Shown here: positions 37,015 through 46,143 of the stretch, piece after piece | Layout: the number at the start of each line of letters is the position of its first letter | Numbering within the stretch: the stretch's first letter is position 1 | From: CAWJLS01 sp963843755 | GTDB taxonomy: Bacteria; Acidobacteriota; Thermoanaerobaculia; Multivoradales; DATKCC01 | Assembly: GCA_963843755.1 (NCBI GenBank) | Contig: CAWJLS010000002.1 | Coordinates: 186,001 to 250,000, forward strand | Direction: 5' to 3' | Length of the DNA stretch: 64,000 nt | The notes under the pieces: model-generated | What the model was told of the DNA's origin: nothing | Databases searched by the model: none | The model's input: only the letters and a program-made list of their open reading frames with translations | Translations under genes and position numbers: made by a program

Positions 37015-37377
37015 ATGACCGCCTTCCCCGAGCGCCACGACTACATCCAGCGCCTCCTCGGCCTCTACCGCCGCACACCCGAGACCACCGGCGTCGTGCG
37101 TCGCGCCGACCGCCGCCTGGCCGGCCAGCTCTACGACCGACGCGTCCCCCTCGAGCTGCTCGACGTCGCCCTGCGCCTCACCATCGCCCGCCGCCAGCTC
37201 CGGCCTCCCGACGCCCCGCCCCTGACCACCATCCGCTCGCTCCACTACTTCCTCCCCGTCCTCGACGAGCTCGCCGACCCCACGATCGATCCCGACTACC
37301 TCGACTACCTCCGCCATCGGCTCACGCCAACTCAGCGCTCCTCGCCCGACCGCATCCCTTCCCATCGACGACCGTGA
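37015..37377 (+). CDS. Small accessory protein of the transposon
   Basis: A 120-residue basic helical protein from ATG 37015, seven bases after the ATPase gene. It reads YIQRLLGLYRRTPETTGVVR, then LYDRRVPLELLDVALRLTIA. No known domain recognised. Its place as the last gene suggests a role in transposition or target choice. Confidence 0.65.
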   Translation: MTAFPERHDYIQRLLGLYRRTPETTGVVRRADRRLAGQLYDRRVPLELLDVALRLTIARRQLRPPDAPPLTTIRSLHYFLPVLDELADPTIDPDYLDYLRHRLTPTQRSSPDRIPSHRRP

Positions 37378-37415
37378 ACACAGTGCCATCGATTAGCTTG
37401 ATCACTCTCACGGCG

Positions 37416-38258
37416 CACGACCTGGCGCTGATTCATCTTGATCTTGGGAACCTAACAACTGCCGAATCGTTCTTCGAGCAGAGCATCGGCCTGAGCAGTC
37501 GCGCCGGCGATCTGCGACATGTCGGCTGGTCCCACTTCCAGCTCGGAATCCTGAGTTATGAGCGCGGTGATTTTCCGGTGGCCGAGGCCCGTTTCCGAGA
37601 GTCCGAGAGAATCGCTTCAACGGTAGGCGACGTAAATCATCTGGCCTTCGTCGATCACGAGTTAGGTCTTCTTCTTTTTCTGCAAGGTAAACTGAAGGCG
37701 GCAGCCAAGCGGTTTCTCTCTGCGCTGAGGACGGACCGACACACAGGCAGCGAGGCGTTCTCCGGCATGGACTACCAACACTTGGGGGTTGCCCTTCTCG
37801 AAGTCGGGCGATGGCGATGCGCGGAGCGCTTCCTCTCTCGCGCCCAGGAGATTTATGAACGCACGGGCGACCGCGAGACTCTTTCCGAACTCCGTAGCTA
37901 CTTCGCACAGCTCTACCTCCTCCAAGGACGACTTGACGACGCCACCGACGCGGCGACCCGCGCGGTCGAGGAAGCGTCACAGCATGGCCTTCCACAGTTT
38001 CGACGAAGGGCGGCTTTCGTTCGCTCCCTCTGTCGGGTTGTGGCGGGGCGGGCTCGATCGGAATCCCTGCTCGGAGAAATCGACGACGCTGTCCGGGCGG
38101 AGCAGCTCCCGCTGATACTCGACGAGGTCTACCTCACATTCAAGAAGGGGTGGGGCAGCGTGTTGCTGAGGGAACGCCCCGAATTGGTCTCGCGCGTCCG
38201 CGGGATCTTCAAGAACCTTGGGAATACGCGCCGTTTGGCTAGAATCTCCCCTTCGTGA
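37416..38258 (+). pseudogene. SIR2-TPR gene, 3' part
   Basis: After removal of the transposon and one CGGCG copy the frame continues from codon 452 with HDLALIHLDLGNLTTAESFF. It adds 280 residues of TPR-like helices (LGILSYERGDFPVAEARFRE, HLGVALLEVGRWRCAERFLS) to the stop at 38258. A GTG at 37374 within the transposon could start a TPR-only product, but no ribosome site is seen. Confidence 0.85.
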
Positions 38259-38411
38259 CAGTTGTCAGGCTATGCGGACCAGGCCTGTTGACCCAAGGTG
38301 GGTTGTGCTTCGGGTGCACGGGTGGATGGCGTCAGTTGTCTTTCGCGAACGAAACAACCAGCCTGGCGTTGTCCAACCGGAACTCCAATCTCGCGAAGAG
38401 AAGGAGCCTAA
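38259..38411. other. Short gap between the SIR2-TPR gene and an IS
   Basis: No gene or clear signal seen. The terminal repeat of the next IS begins at 38412. Confidence 0.5.
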
Positions 38412-40333
38412 CCCATCTTCTACAGTCGCCGAGCCCTCCAAACGCGTAAGTCGTTTATTTCTGTAACTTGATCTGGCGGATTTTGGGGAAATCCCTGAAT
38501 CCTGGTGCCAACTTTTTCCGGGATGCCTGTTGACGGGCAATGGATAGGGCGCTATTGTCTAGGTGTCAACCGGAGGCGCCAATGTTCTTCCGACAGAAGA
38601 CGGTCAAGGGCTACACCTACCTCCAGATCGTCGAGAACCGCTGGGAGAAAGGCCGAAGCCGTCAGCGGGTGCTCGCCACCCTGGGCCGGCTCGACCAGCT
38701 CCGCGAAGAAGGGCGTCTGGAGGTTCTCCTCGAGTCTGGTGCTCGCTTTGCCGAGTCGATGCTGGTGCTCTCGGAAGTCCGCCGGGGCGAGCTCGCCACG
38801 AGTGCCTCTCGACGGATCGGCCCACCGAAGGTCTTCGAGCGGCTCTGGCACGAGACGGGCTGTGCCGAGGTGATCCGGAAGCTCCTCGCCGAGCGCGCCT
38901 TCGAGTTTCCCGTCGAGCGGGCGATCTTCCTCGAGGTGCTCCACCGCCTGGTGGCTCCCGGCTCCGACCGCGGCGGTGTCGAGTGGCGCCGGGCCTACGG
39001 GATCGACGGCGTCGAGGGCCTGGAGCTCCACCACGCCTACCGGGCCATGGCCTGGCTGGGCGAGCCGCTGGCCGAGGAGACCCCCGCCGGAGCGCTCGCT
39101 CCCCGCTGCACCAAAGACCGCATCGAGGAGGCCCTCTTCGCGCGGGACCAGGATCTCTTCTCCTCGCTCCAACTCGTCTTCTTCGACACGACCTCGATCT
39201 ACTTCGAGGGTGAGGGTGGCCAGAGCCTCGGCCAGCACGGTCACAGCAAGGATCATCGGCCGGACCTGAAGCAAATGGTCGTGGGGATGGTCCTCGACCA
39301 GGAGGGTCGGCCGATCTCGTGCGAGCTGTGGCCCGGCAACACGAGCGACGTGACGACGCTCGTGCCGGTGGCCAAGCGGCTCCGGACGCGCTTCGGCATC
39401 GGCCGCGTTTGCTTGATCGCCGACCGGGGGATGATCCAGGCCAAGACTCTCCAAGCCCTGGAGGCCGAGGGCTGGGACTACATCGTCGGTGCCCGGATGC
39501 GGAGCCAGAAGGAAGTGCGTGACGAGGTCCTCGGCCGAGGCGGGCGCTTCCGCCAAGTCGTGGGACCGCGCAAGAGAGCCAAGGACCCCTCGCCACTCGA
39601 AGTCAAGGAGGTGTGGGTCGACGAGCGGCGCTACATCGTCTGCCGCAACGAGGAGCAGGCGAGGAAGGACGCCGCCGACCGGGAGGCGATCCTCGCCGCC
39701 CTCGAGAACAAGCTCCACGGCGGCGCGACATCGCTGGTCGGCAACCGCGGCTTCCGGCGCTACCTCTCGGCGAAGGGGAAGGGCTTCCAGATCGATCCGG
39801 GCAAGATCGAGCGCGACCGGCGCTACGACGGCAAGTGGGTGCTGCGCACCACCACCGACCTCGATGCGGCCGACGTCGCCTGGGCCTACAAGCAGCTCTG
39901 GACGGTCGAGGAGATCTTCCGCACCATGAAATCGTTGCTCGAGACCCGCCCGATCTGGCACCGCCTCGACGAGACGATCCGCGGCCACGTCTTCTGCTCG
40001 TTTCTGGCCCTGCGGCTGCGCTTCGAGCTCGAGAGCCGCCTCGCCGAGCGCGGTGAGAGCTTCGAATGGGCCTCCGTCCTCCGCGACCTCGACCAGGTCG
40101 AGGAGATCGAGGTGGAGAAGAAGGGCACCCGCTTCGTCCTACGCTCCGAGGCCCCGGGCTCGGCCGGCAAGGCCTTCCAGGCTGCCGGCGTCGCCCTGCC
40201 TCCCACGGTTCGGAAGGTGAGCTGAGCGAGGCTGACCGGCCGCAAACCTCGATTTCATGGTGCCAACGCCGAATTGCGCCTGCGTAAGTGGCGCAAGGTC
40301 AGTGAGTTACGATTGGGCACTGTAGAAGATGGG
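38412..40333 (+). mobile_element. IS1634-family insertion sequence, about 1.9 kb
   Basis: A 15-bp perfect inverted repeat CCCATCTTCTACAGT lies at 38412-38426, with its reverse complement at 40319-40333. It encloses one transposase gene. I see no clean target duplication next to these ends, so the exact borders are less sure. Confidence 0.75.
38582..40225 (+). CDS. IS1634-family transposase
   Basis: A 547-residue DDE transposase from ATG 38582 (MFFRQKTVKGYTYLQIVENR). It carries the family motif FFDTTSIYFEGEG with the first Asp, then SKDHRPDLKQMVVGMVLDQ and LIADRGMI with the second Asp. The C-terminal WTVEEIFRTMKSLLETRPIW supplies the catalytic Glu. The length is normal for the family and the frame is intact, so it may be active. 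Confidence 0.92.
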   Translation: MFFRQKTVKGYTYLQIVENRWEKGRSRQRVLATLGRLDQLREEGRLEVLLESGARFAESMLVLSEVRRGELATSASRRIGPPKVFERLWHETGCAEVIRKLLAERAFEFPVERAIFLEVLHRLVAPGSDRGGVEWRRAYGIDGVEGLELHHAYRAMAWLGEPLAEETPAGALAPRCTKDRIEEALFARDQDLFSSLQLVFFDTTSIYFEGEGGQSLGQHGHSKDHRPDLKQMVVGMVLDQEGRPISCELWPGNTSDVTTLVPVAKRLRTRFGIGRVCLIADRGMIQAKTLQALEAEGWDYIVGARMRSQKEVRDEVLGRGGRFRQVVGPRKRAKDPSPLEVKEVWVDERRYIVCRNEEQARKDAADREAILAALENKLHGGATSLVGNRGFRRYLSAKGKGFQIDPGKIERDRRYDGKWVLRTTTDLDAADVAWAYKQLWTVEEIFRTMKSLLETRPIWHRLDETIRGHVFCSFLALRLRFELESRLAERGESFEWASVLRDLDQVEEIEVEKKGTRFVLRSEAPGSAGKAFQAAGVALPPTVRKVS

Positions 40334-40511
40334 CTTGAGGGTGCCCTGGGGAGACACGGTGGCTGCGAGTGGACCGCGTCAGGCCAGATCGTGAGGTCAA
40401 CCCTGGAACCCCAAGGGGTCCTTGTATGGCATGTACGCGAAACCTGTATCGAGAACCTCGCACCAAGCCCGGCTTGGCCGTTGGATCTTGCGGACCACAG
40501 CTTCCCCGTGC
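40334..40511. other. Gap between the IS and the DUF4338 gene
   Basis: About 180 bp with no gene. It contains the 3' flank of the minus-strand operon; no clear terminator is seen. Confidence 0.5.
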
Positions 40512-42563
40512 TCAGTACGCTAGGTCGTCAAAGAGGGTGGCGTGGCCGTCGTTGATGGGGGGGAGGACGACACGGGCCCCGTGACGGATGGGTTGGACAA
40601 GGGTGTGCTGCTGGACCCGCGCCAAGACTTCGTCAGATTCGATGCGCTTCCGGAGCCAGCGCTCTGTCCACCAGAGGGTGATCTCCTCGGTGGTACGTTC
40701 TGGCTCACTCATGTCAAAGAGATACTCTGGCTCAGTATCCATCCCGAGGAGAAACTCACGCAGATTCCTGACGAGCGGCACGCCGTAGACGATGCGCTGC
40801 CTTCCATGCTGGAGTAGGGCGTCGGCTGGCAGATTGAGCGCGTCGAGACCGGCTCGGACTTTACGGAGTTTCGGGCTTACGCCCTCACCGAATATGCTGT
40901 TGACCCTCTGGCCGTTGCTGGATTGCTGGACCAGGGAGACGAGAGCGTCGACTGTGTCCGAGCTGAATTGCGAGGTACCATAGGCTTCGGACTTACCAAG
41001 CTCGCGGAAAGCGATCCGCTCACCCTCGGCGCCATCAATGCGGTCGGCCGGAATGTGCAGCCTGTTGTATTGACTAGATCCGACTCCGTAGAGTGAGGTC
41101 GTCCCGAGAAATACCAACTCTGAGGGTCGAACAATAGGCTTACCCGCTATCGAAGACGCGATTTCGCTCTCCTGCTCAGCGTACTTCTTTCGATAGGCGG
41201 CGACCATTTGCGGGCTCACAGCCAACATAGAGACGAGTTTCCCACCGAGGATCGGGTTGTATGGAGCGACCGCACCGCAGACGGTGATATCGGCCATTGC
41301 GATCCCAACTCGGTCCGCCTTGGCTTTTCGGAGCACCTTCTTCACGATACGCTGTCCGTCTGCGGTCCCCAGCAGCGTGCGCACCTCATCTCGGGTTGGC
41401 GGCGAGGATAAGTACTCCTGGAGAACCATCCGCGAACGGAGCATGTCGGCCAGAGAGAGTGCGCGCTTGCTGCGATAGAGATGTGCTCGGGCGCGCATTC
41501 GCCAGTGAGCTTCGGTGCTGCCGGTTTGGTCGCGTTTCGCCGAGTGCTTCAAGTCTTGCGATCTAGCGAGCCGGTGGTGGAGTTCCCGCTGCTGCTCTCC
41601 GTGTTTGATGAGACGTTGAAGCGCTGCGAGCGTCGGAGCACGGAGTTCGGCTGGAGAGAGCAGTTCTTCCTCGAAGAAATCGTCGAGATGAATCTCCCCG
41701 ATTGCTGTCTCCACCGTCTTGCGGAGCCAACTTCCGAGCTCTGCAGACGGTGCCTCGCTCACAAGTTCCATGAACGCTTCGGGGTGCCATCCAATCCAAG
41801 CGTCCCGTTCTCGGATCTGAACGATTGGGCTCCCTAGAGACCCGATCCCAATCACGGGGTGGTACTCGCGAGCTCGATCGCGGACAAGGAATGCCATCGA
41901 GCGTCCAGGTGTATTCGTGTATTGGTTCGTCCATGTATGACGAAAATACCGCCAAATGTCTTGGGTGCGGAGCCCGGTGTATTCGCAATACTCAACTTCA
42001 TCTACGAACTGGATGTACGGGTTGATCACCGCCCTTAGTGCGCGGATGCGCCTATCTCCAGTTAGCGACCTCGCAGCGCGGAGCGACTCAGCAAGTTCGC
42101 GCCCGTCCCGGATTATTGAGTAGATCGAAACGAAGTGTCCATTGTGGACGGACCTCTTCTCCATCCCCTTGATGAACCTCCTCGTCGCGGCCTCTCGGAG
42201 CTGTTCATCGCGCTTGACAAGCTCCTGGGCTTTGATGCGCGCCTTCTCGCGCCCTGGGTCGAGCTGATCCCCTTCCGGGCGCTTTACCTCGACATCGCCG
42301 GCCTTGGTGACTTGGATCGACCAGCGCTGGCGAGCGAGGTCAGTCAGCACGCACAGCGCTGCGCGCAAAGCGGTCGCGCAGGCGTCAGGGCTACCGAGGC
42401 GCAATGATTCATTGAGCGCCTCGTCGAAGTTCTCACCGTCATCATTGTTGGTCAGCAACGCGGATAGCCGCGTGGCGTGGTTGCGGAAAGCCTGCTTTGC
42501 CGCGCTGCGCTCCGAGAACGGTGGAGAGAGCACAACCCAGTTGTTGTGTGCTTGACGGCCCAT
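40512..42563 (-). CDS. DruA-like DUF4338 protein
   Basis: A 683-residue cytoplasmic protein. The central part has a DUF4338-like pattern: FLVRDRAREYHPVIGIGSLG, then IVQIRERDAWIGW and later MADITVCGAVAPYNPILGGK. LVFLGTTSLYGVGSSQYNRL follows. DruA of the Druantia anti-phage system belongs to this group but is shorter. The N-terminal 200 and C-terminal 150 residues are extra. It starts three bases after the ATPase stop, so the genes form one operon. The exact activity of DUF4338 is not established. The assignment rests on recalled motif likeness. Confidence 0.65.
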   Translation of the reverse strand: MGRQAHNNWVVLSPPFSERSAAKQAFRNHATRLSALLTNNDDGENFDEALNESLRLGSPDACATALRAALCVLTDLARQRWSIQVTKAGDVEVKRPEGDQLDPGREKARIKAQELVKRDEQLREAATRRFIKGMEKRSVHNGHFVSIYSIIRDGRELAESLRAARSLTGDRRIRALRAVINPYIQFVDEVEYCEYTGLRTQDIWRYFRHTWTNQYTNTPGRSMAFLVRDRAREYHPVIGIGSLGSPIVQIRERDAWIGWHPEAFMELVSEAPSAELGSWLRKTVETAIGEIHLDDFFEEELLSPAELRAPTLAALQRLIKHGEQQRELHHRLARSQDLKHSAKRDQTGSTEAHWRMRARAHLYRSKRALSLADMLRSRMVLQEYLSSPPTRDEVRTLLGTADGQRIVKKVLRKAKADRVGIAMADITVCGAVAPYNPILGGKLVSMLAVSPQMVAAYRKKYAEQESEIASSIAGKPIVRPSELVFLGTTSLYGVGSSQYNRLHIPADRIDGAEGERIAFRELGKSEAYGTSQFSSDTVDALVSLVQQSSNGQRVNSIFGEGVSPKLRKVRAGLDALNLPADALLQHGRQRIVYGVPLVRNLREFLLGMDTEPEYLFDMSEPERTTEEITLWWTERWLRKRIESDEVLARVQQHTLVQPIRHGARVVLPPINDGHATLFDDLAY

Positions 42564-42566
42564 TGA

Positions 42567-44126
42567 TCATCCGTTTAGGAAAGTAGCGAGCGTGTCGCTC
42601 CACCCGGCCCGCAGTTGCTCCGCGACCTCAAGCGTCTCCGTTCCCTCGAGCAGTGCCTCGGTACGCGCCGCCGCAAGCAGCAGTAGGTCGATCTGCGACC
42701 GCACCGTCTCGTCCCTGGGGTTCTCGGACTCGAGTAGTGGCTTGTACACAAGCTTGTAGAACGGGTGATCTGGGTTGAGGACGAGGACTAGCCGTCCCTT
42801 GTCTCGCGCATAGTTGAAAAAAGAGGTCTCGCTCAATGCGGTTGGGACGATCCGATACTCGGTCAAGGTGTCGTTGTCACTCCCTGAACGCGCTGTTGGG
42901 GGCAGCGTCTTTCCCAGTGCTCCGAGGATCCTCTTGTCGCGCAACCGCGGCTTCGGCGGCAGGGGAGCCAGCGTGTCGTCCTTCTCGCTCGCGCGGTTCT
43001 CAGACGAAGTGAATCGCTCCGCGATCTTCGCGTTGAGGTGAGCCTTCCTTGCGCGGCTGTTGAGTGCACGCGCTGTCGCCTCCATGTCGGCGCTCAGCGC
43101 CTCTACAAGGTGGGGGCGTGGCCGGATCTGTTGCTTGGTGTGCGTGATCCCAAACGCCTCGTCCAGGATCGGATCGAACATGATCTCGCAGCGCCACCAG
43201 TCGTCATAGTTCTCCCGCCGCTTCCCTCCGAGGAAGAACCAGCCGTAGTCCACTTCGCGACCACAACGGACGACAGAAACACCAGCGCCTTTGGCGATCC
43301 CACGGGCCCGCTTCTCTTTGTTGCTGAGCTTCGACCACTCGGCGACAGGCAACTCCGAGAACCGCACCTTGACGAACCCTGTCTTACTCAGGTCTTCGGG
43401 GTCGGTAGCAATCTCGTAGACCAACTCCTCCGCGAACTGGCTCGCACCGCTGTAGAGTGCGTCTGGGTGGAGAAAGAGGGGGTCGATGGGCTGGACTGCG
43501 TCACCGTTCACTGTGATAGTCGTCCCGCCCCACAAGAAGTGGCGGAATCGCCTTCCAAGAGCCACTAAGAGCTTCCGTGTAATGGTCGAGATGCGGCGGT
43601 TGTCCAGCCTGTCGCAACGACTCCAGGTCACCGCGGTGCCCGATCCGTATCCGTTGACGAACTCCGGCCTCCTGACCCGGCTCGGTTTGGGGACCTCGGT
43701 CAGTTTGCCGGACACGATCTCCTCGAGGTCGAGGTAGGAGGTGAGTACCTGGCCGCGTCCTGTGGTCCAGGTATGCACCGTCACCCGCTGGGCCTGGCTC
43801 AATGAGCTGTTGGGTAGGCCCATGCCATAACGCCCAAGGCCTCTTCGATCGTCGAAGCGAGTACTGCCGCCGAATCGGAGCGCGGTCCGCAAGGTTCGAG
43901 AGTCCATACCAGAGCCGTTGTCGATGACGGTGAGGATGAGCGGATGTTGATCCTCGTCCTCGTCCACCATGACCGACACTGCGATCGACGTAGCGCCCGC
44001 CTGTAGGGAGTTGTCGACAAGTTCGGCGACAGCGCTCGCCGTGCCCTTGTACCCTGAGTCGCGCGTAGCCTGGATGAACCTGTCGACCGCGACAATCGAG
44101 AAGTCCTGATCCCCGGATGCGTTCAT
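42567..44126 (-). CDS. MORC-like GHKL ATPase
   Basis: A 519-residue ATP-binding protein. The GHKL boxes are clear: N-box AVAELVDNSLQAGA, G1 VIDNGSGMDSRTLR and G2 GRYGMGLPNSSLSQ. A transducer-like domain follows, with KQQIRPRPHLVEALSAD and a NPDHPFYKLVYKPLLES element near the C-terminus. It resembles MORC/Hsp90-type ATPases used in DNA clamp functions. Its start overlaps the previous stop (ATGA), and the DUF4338 gene follows after three bases. The plus-strand protein at 46144 is a diverged paralogue. Confidence 0.85.
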   Translation of the reverse strand: MNASGDQDFSIVAVDRFIQATRDSGYKGTASAVAELVDNSLQAGATSIAVSVMVDEDEDQHPLILTVIDNGSGMDSRTLRTALRFGGSTRFDDRRGLGRYGMGLPNSSLSQAQRVTVHTWTTGRGQVLTSYLDLEEIVSGKLTEVPKPSRVRRPEFVNGYGSGTAVTWSRCDRLDNRRISTITRKLLVALGRRFRHFLWGGTTITVNGDAVQPIDPLFLHPDALYSGASQFAEELVYEIATDPEDLSKTGFVKVRFSELPVAEWSKLSNKEKRARGIAKGAGVSVVRCGREVDYGWFFLGGKRRENYDDWWRCEIMFDPILDEAFGITHTKQQIRPRPHLVEALSADMEATARALNSRARKAHLNAKIAERFTSSENRASEKDDTLAPLPPKPRLRDKRILGALGKTLPPTARSGSDNDTLTEYRIVPTALSETSFFNYARDKGRLVLVLNPDHPFYKLVYKPLLESENPRDETVRSQIDLLLLAAARTEALLEGTETLEVAEQLRAGWSDTLATFLNG

Positions 44127-44920
44127 TCGCCTGACTCCGTAGCTTCCTCGTTCGCCTTGCCCATCACCTTGACCTCCACTCGCTCCATCACCATGGACTG
44201 GCCGAGGTCAAGCTGCTCGACGTGCTTGACTACGGTATCCCACTTGGTCGGGCGGTGATCTCCACGCGCGCGATCTCCTCTCGTACTAACCTCTCGTAGG
44301 CTCTCACCGTGTCCACGACCTCCTGATCGCCGGGGTGCTCCATCCTCGTCGTCCGACAGCGAGGTAACCCGCTCAACCCGGAGAGCGAGAGTGTGGAGGA
44401 GGGTCGGCGGCGCTTCAGGCTCGGCTGCTTCTGGCAGGCGGCCGACCGCGTCCGGTTTTGTCCCCAGGTGGTGGTTCGGGAACATCGCCGACCGCCCCTC
44501 CGGCTCGAGATGCCTGGCGAGTTCCACGTGTCGGCCATGGTCGTGGAGAGGGTAGTCGGGATTCTTCGGCTTGTTCTTCGGGCGGTACGATCTGCGTAAC
44601 GCCACGGCCGACGGCGGCCCAGAGCCTAAGGCTCCGGACTCGGCAGAAGAGACCGCTTCGGCTTCGGACGCGCGCCGCATGACCAGGGAGAGCCTACCCA
44701 AGGACAGGGCAGAGAAGATACTCCCCGACAAATCGAGCGGCTCGGCCCGTGACACTGGAGAAAGTGGTGGGTTCCCCCGCGCTTTGCCAGACGAAGCCAG
44801 CGGCGCCAGAGGCGAGGCTACGCCTGAGCCCGGGGTGGCGTCGGCGAGCGAACTGGAAGGGCTGGTTCGAAGAGGTGGGCTGCCTGTGGGGCGGCTGCTA
44901 GACTTCTCGTGGTTCTGCAC
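44123..44920 (-). CDS. Unknown first gene of the ATPase/DUF4338 operon, with apparent compensating frameshifts
   Basis: The frame runs from GTG 44920, which has AAGGAGG ten bases upstream, to a stop that overlaps the ATPase ATG. The N-terminal 100 residues are Ser/Pro/Ala-rich and probably disordered. The C-terminal end reads TKWDTVVKHVEQLDLGQSMV. Between about 44250 and 44343 another frame reads far better (QEVVDTVRAYERLVREEIAR, VEITARP), and its codon use is more like coding DNA. A pair of opposite indels would explain this, so the gene is either damaged, misassembled, or carries a diverged segment. No family recognised. Confidence 0.55.
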   Translation of the reverse strand: MQNHEKSSSRPTGSPPLRTSPSSSLADATPGSGVASPLAPLASSGKARGNPPLSPVSRAEPLDLSGSIFSALSLGRLSLVMRRASEAEAVSSAESGALGSGPPSAVALRRSYRPKNKPKNPDYPLHDHGRHVELARHLEPEGRSAMFPNHHLGTKPDAVGRLPEAAEPEAPPTLLHTLALRVERVTSLSDDEDGAPRRSGGRGHGESLREVSTRGDRARGDHRPTKWDTVVKHVEQLDLGQSMVMERVEVKVMGKANEEATESGE

Positions 44921-44946
44921 GGAGCTATATCCTCCTTGCGGGATCG

Positions 44947-44976
44947 GGCCCGGGTGAGTTGCAGCTCGCCCGGGCC
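44947..44976. terminator. GC-rich hairpin in the divergent gap
   Basis: GGCCCGGGTGAG (44947-44958) pairs with CTCGCCCGGGCC (44965-44976), with one G-U pair and a six-base loop. It lies between the divergent operons and could be an attenuator, terminator or protein-binding site. Confidence 0.5.
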
Positions 44977-45408
44977 GCTTCTGGGATGGCCCTGGAGGTT
45001 AGACCCTAGGGCCAGCGTCTCAAAGAATAACGCTCTGATACCGCCATTCTAGGGCCTCGGAACGCAGAAGTCAAGCAGTTCGCGAATCTGGTCGCCTCCA
45101 CGGCGTGTGCTCGGCGCCTTCCCCTCCAACCGTTTGGGGCGTTCGCCGTAGTCCCAACTCCGAAGCGGAGCCTCCGCTGACCGCTGCCTCAGAGCCCTTC
45201 CCTCCGGAGCTAGGATGCCTCGGAATGCGTGTCTACTTGGAGCCGAGAGTCCGACGACCCTCGCAAGAAGTCACCGCCGGGCGAGGCGAGGGGGTTATCG
45301 GATGTCGATGCGGTTGTGTGTATACTCCTGAACGGCAGGCGAGGTCCTCGCCCTAACCAGGCTCCGAAAAATGGGGCCTATAGGCAAAGGTCGAAGATCG
45401 TGCCACGG
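44977..45408. other. Divergent intergenic region of the ATPase locus
   Basis: About 430 bp with no convincing gene on either strand. A TATACT box preceded by TGTG lies at 45321-45326 and may be the -10 element for the plus-strand unit; its -35 element is weak. Confidence 0.4.
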
Positions 45409-45473
45409 GAGAGCCTCTTCTGCTGCAACTGACGGACGAGCCGTCAGGATTGACAGAAGAGAGGCTCTCAATG
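45409..45473 (+). promoter_or_regulatory. Leader hairpin covering the ribosome site of the sigma-like gene
   Basis: GAGAGCCTCTTCTG (45409-45422) is complementary to CAGAAGAGAGGCTCTC (45454-45469) apart from a two-base bulge. The right arm holds the AGAGAGG ribosome site and ends one base before ATG 45471. A second small stem GACGG/CCGTC (45431-45445) sits in the loop. The fold would block translation until opened. Confidence 0.6.
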
Positions 45474-46037
45474 AAGACGACGCAACCTGTTCTGTGCGCA
45501 ACGTCGTCGGCGCACATCTCCCCCTCTAAATCCCGCCCCAACACGGAGGACGGAACCCTTGAGCGCTGGAACGACGACATCGTCCAGGCCTCCCGCGCGT
45601 GTGCTCGCAAACGTGGGCTGCAAGCCGACCACCCCTTTGCTGATGACGTCGCCCAAGAGGTGCGCTTGGCGCTCGTACTCGCCATCCGAAAGACAGGTAT
45701 CAAGGACGAGCGGTACCTCCGGCGCGTAATCAGCAACAGTGCGAAGAATTCAACGCGACAGACGCTGGTCGTCACTCGGGAGGTCTCTGACGACTCCATT
45801 GAGGAACTCCCGCAGGAGCAGCCAGCGGTGCGCGACGTCCTCGCCGAGCGCCGTACCCGAGAGTGGCTTCACGACTTGCCGAGACAGCTCAAGGCAGTGT
45901 TCCACTTGCTGTATCGAAGAGGCCTGAGTCAGCGTGAGGCTGCCGTGTGCCTCGGGGTGAGCCAGCCTCGCGTAGCGAAGCTCCACCGACAGTTGCTCAG
46001 GTGCGGTGCAGATGGGCTGCGCGACCTGGCAGCCTGA
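45471..46037 (+). CDS. Sigma-70-like regulator
   Basis: A 188-residue protein. Region 2-like residues are HPFADDVAQEVRLALVLAIR and RYLRRVISNSAKNSTRQTLV. Region 4-like residues are LPRQLKAVFHLLYRRGLSQR followed by EAAVCLGVSQPRVAKLHRQL, a helix-turn-helix. It is more divergent than typical ECF factors and probably controls the local genes. ATG 45471 is right after the leader hairpin; TTG 45450 is an alternative inside the hairpin. The GHKL ATPase follows after 106 bp. Confidence 0.75.
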   Translation: MKTTQPVLCATSSAHISPSKSRPNTEDGTLERWNDDIVQASRACARKRGLQADHPFADDVAQEVRLALVLAIRKTGIKDERYLRRVISNSAKNSTRQTLVVTREVSDDSIEELPQEQPAVRDVLAERRTREWLHDLPRQLKAVFHLLYRRGLSQREAAVCLGVSQPRVAKLHRQLLRCGADGLRDLAA

Positions 46038-46143
46038 TTCGACCACGCCGCACGGACCGGTGGGCCACGCTCGTGCGATTTCAACTCGGCCCGATCTGGC
46101 GGCTCCCAAAAACGGGGCTGTCGCAATAGCAAGGAGAAGAACT

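Larger units (their letters stand above)
33751..37410 (+). mobile_element. 3660-bp transposon (DUF6431 / DDE transposase / ExeA-like ATPase)
   Basis: The ends carry imperfect inverted repeats: TGAGCCTGATCACGAT at 33751 and TGAGAGTGATCAAGCT as the reverse complement of the right end. A 5-bp target duplication CGGCG flanks it (33746-33750 and 37411-37415). Four genes are carried in one direction with a Tn7/Mu-like logic: zinc-ribbon protein, DDE transposase, AAA ATPase and a small protein. There is no cargo. Confidence 0.9.

Noticed and set aside
38412..40333. Target-site duplication for the IS1634 element
   Set aside because: The flanks (CCTAA and CTTGA) do not match convincingly.
44571..44957. 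Plus-strand frame opposite the unknown ATPase-operon gene
   Set aside because: The minus-strand frame has a strong ribosome site and a coupled stop. The plus frame has neither.
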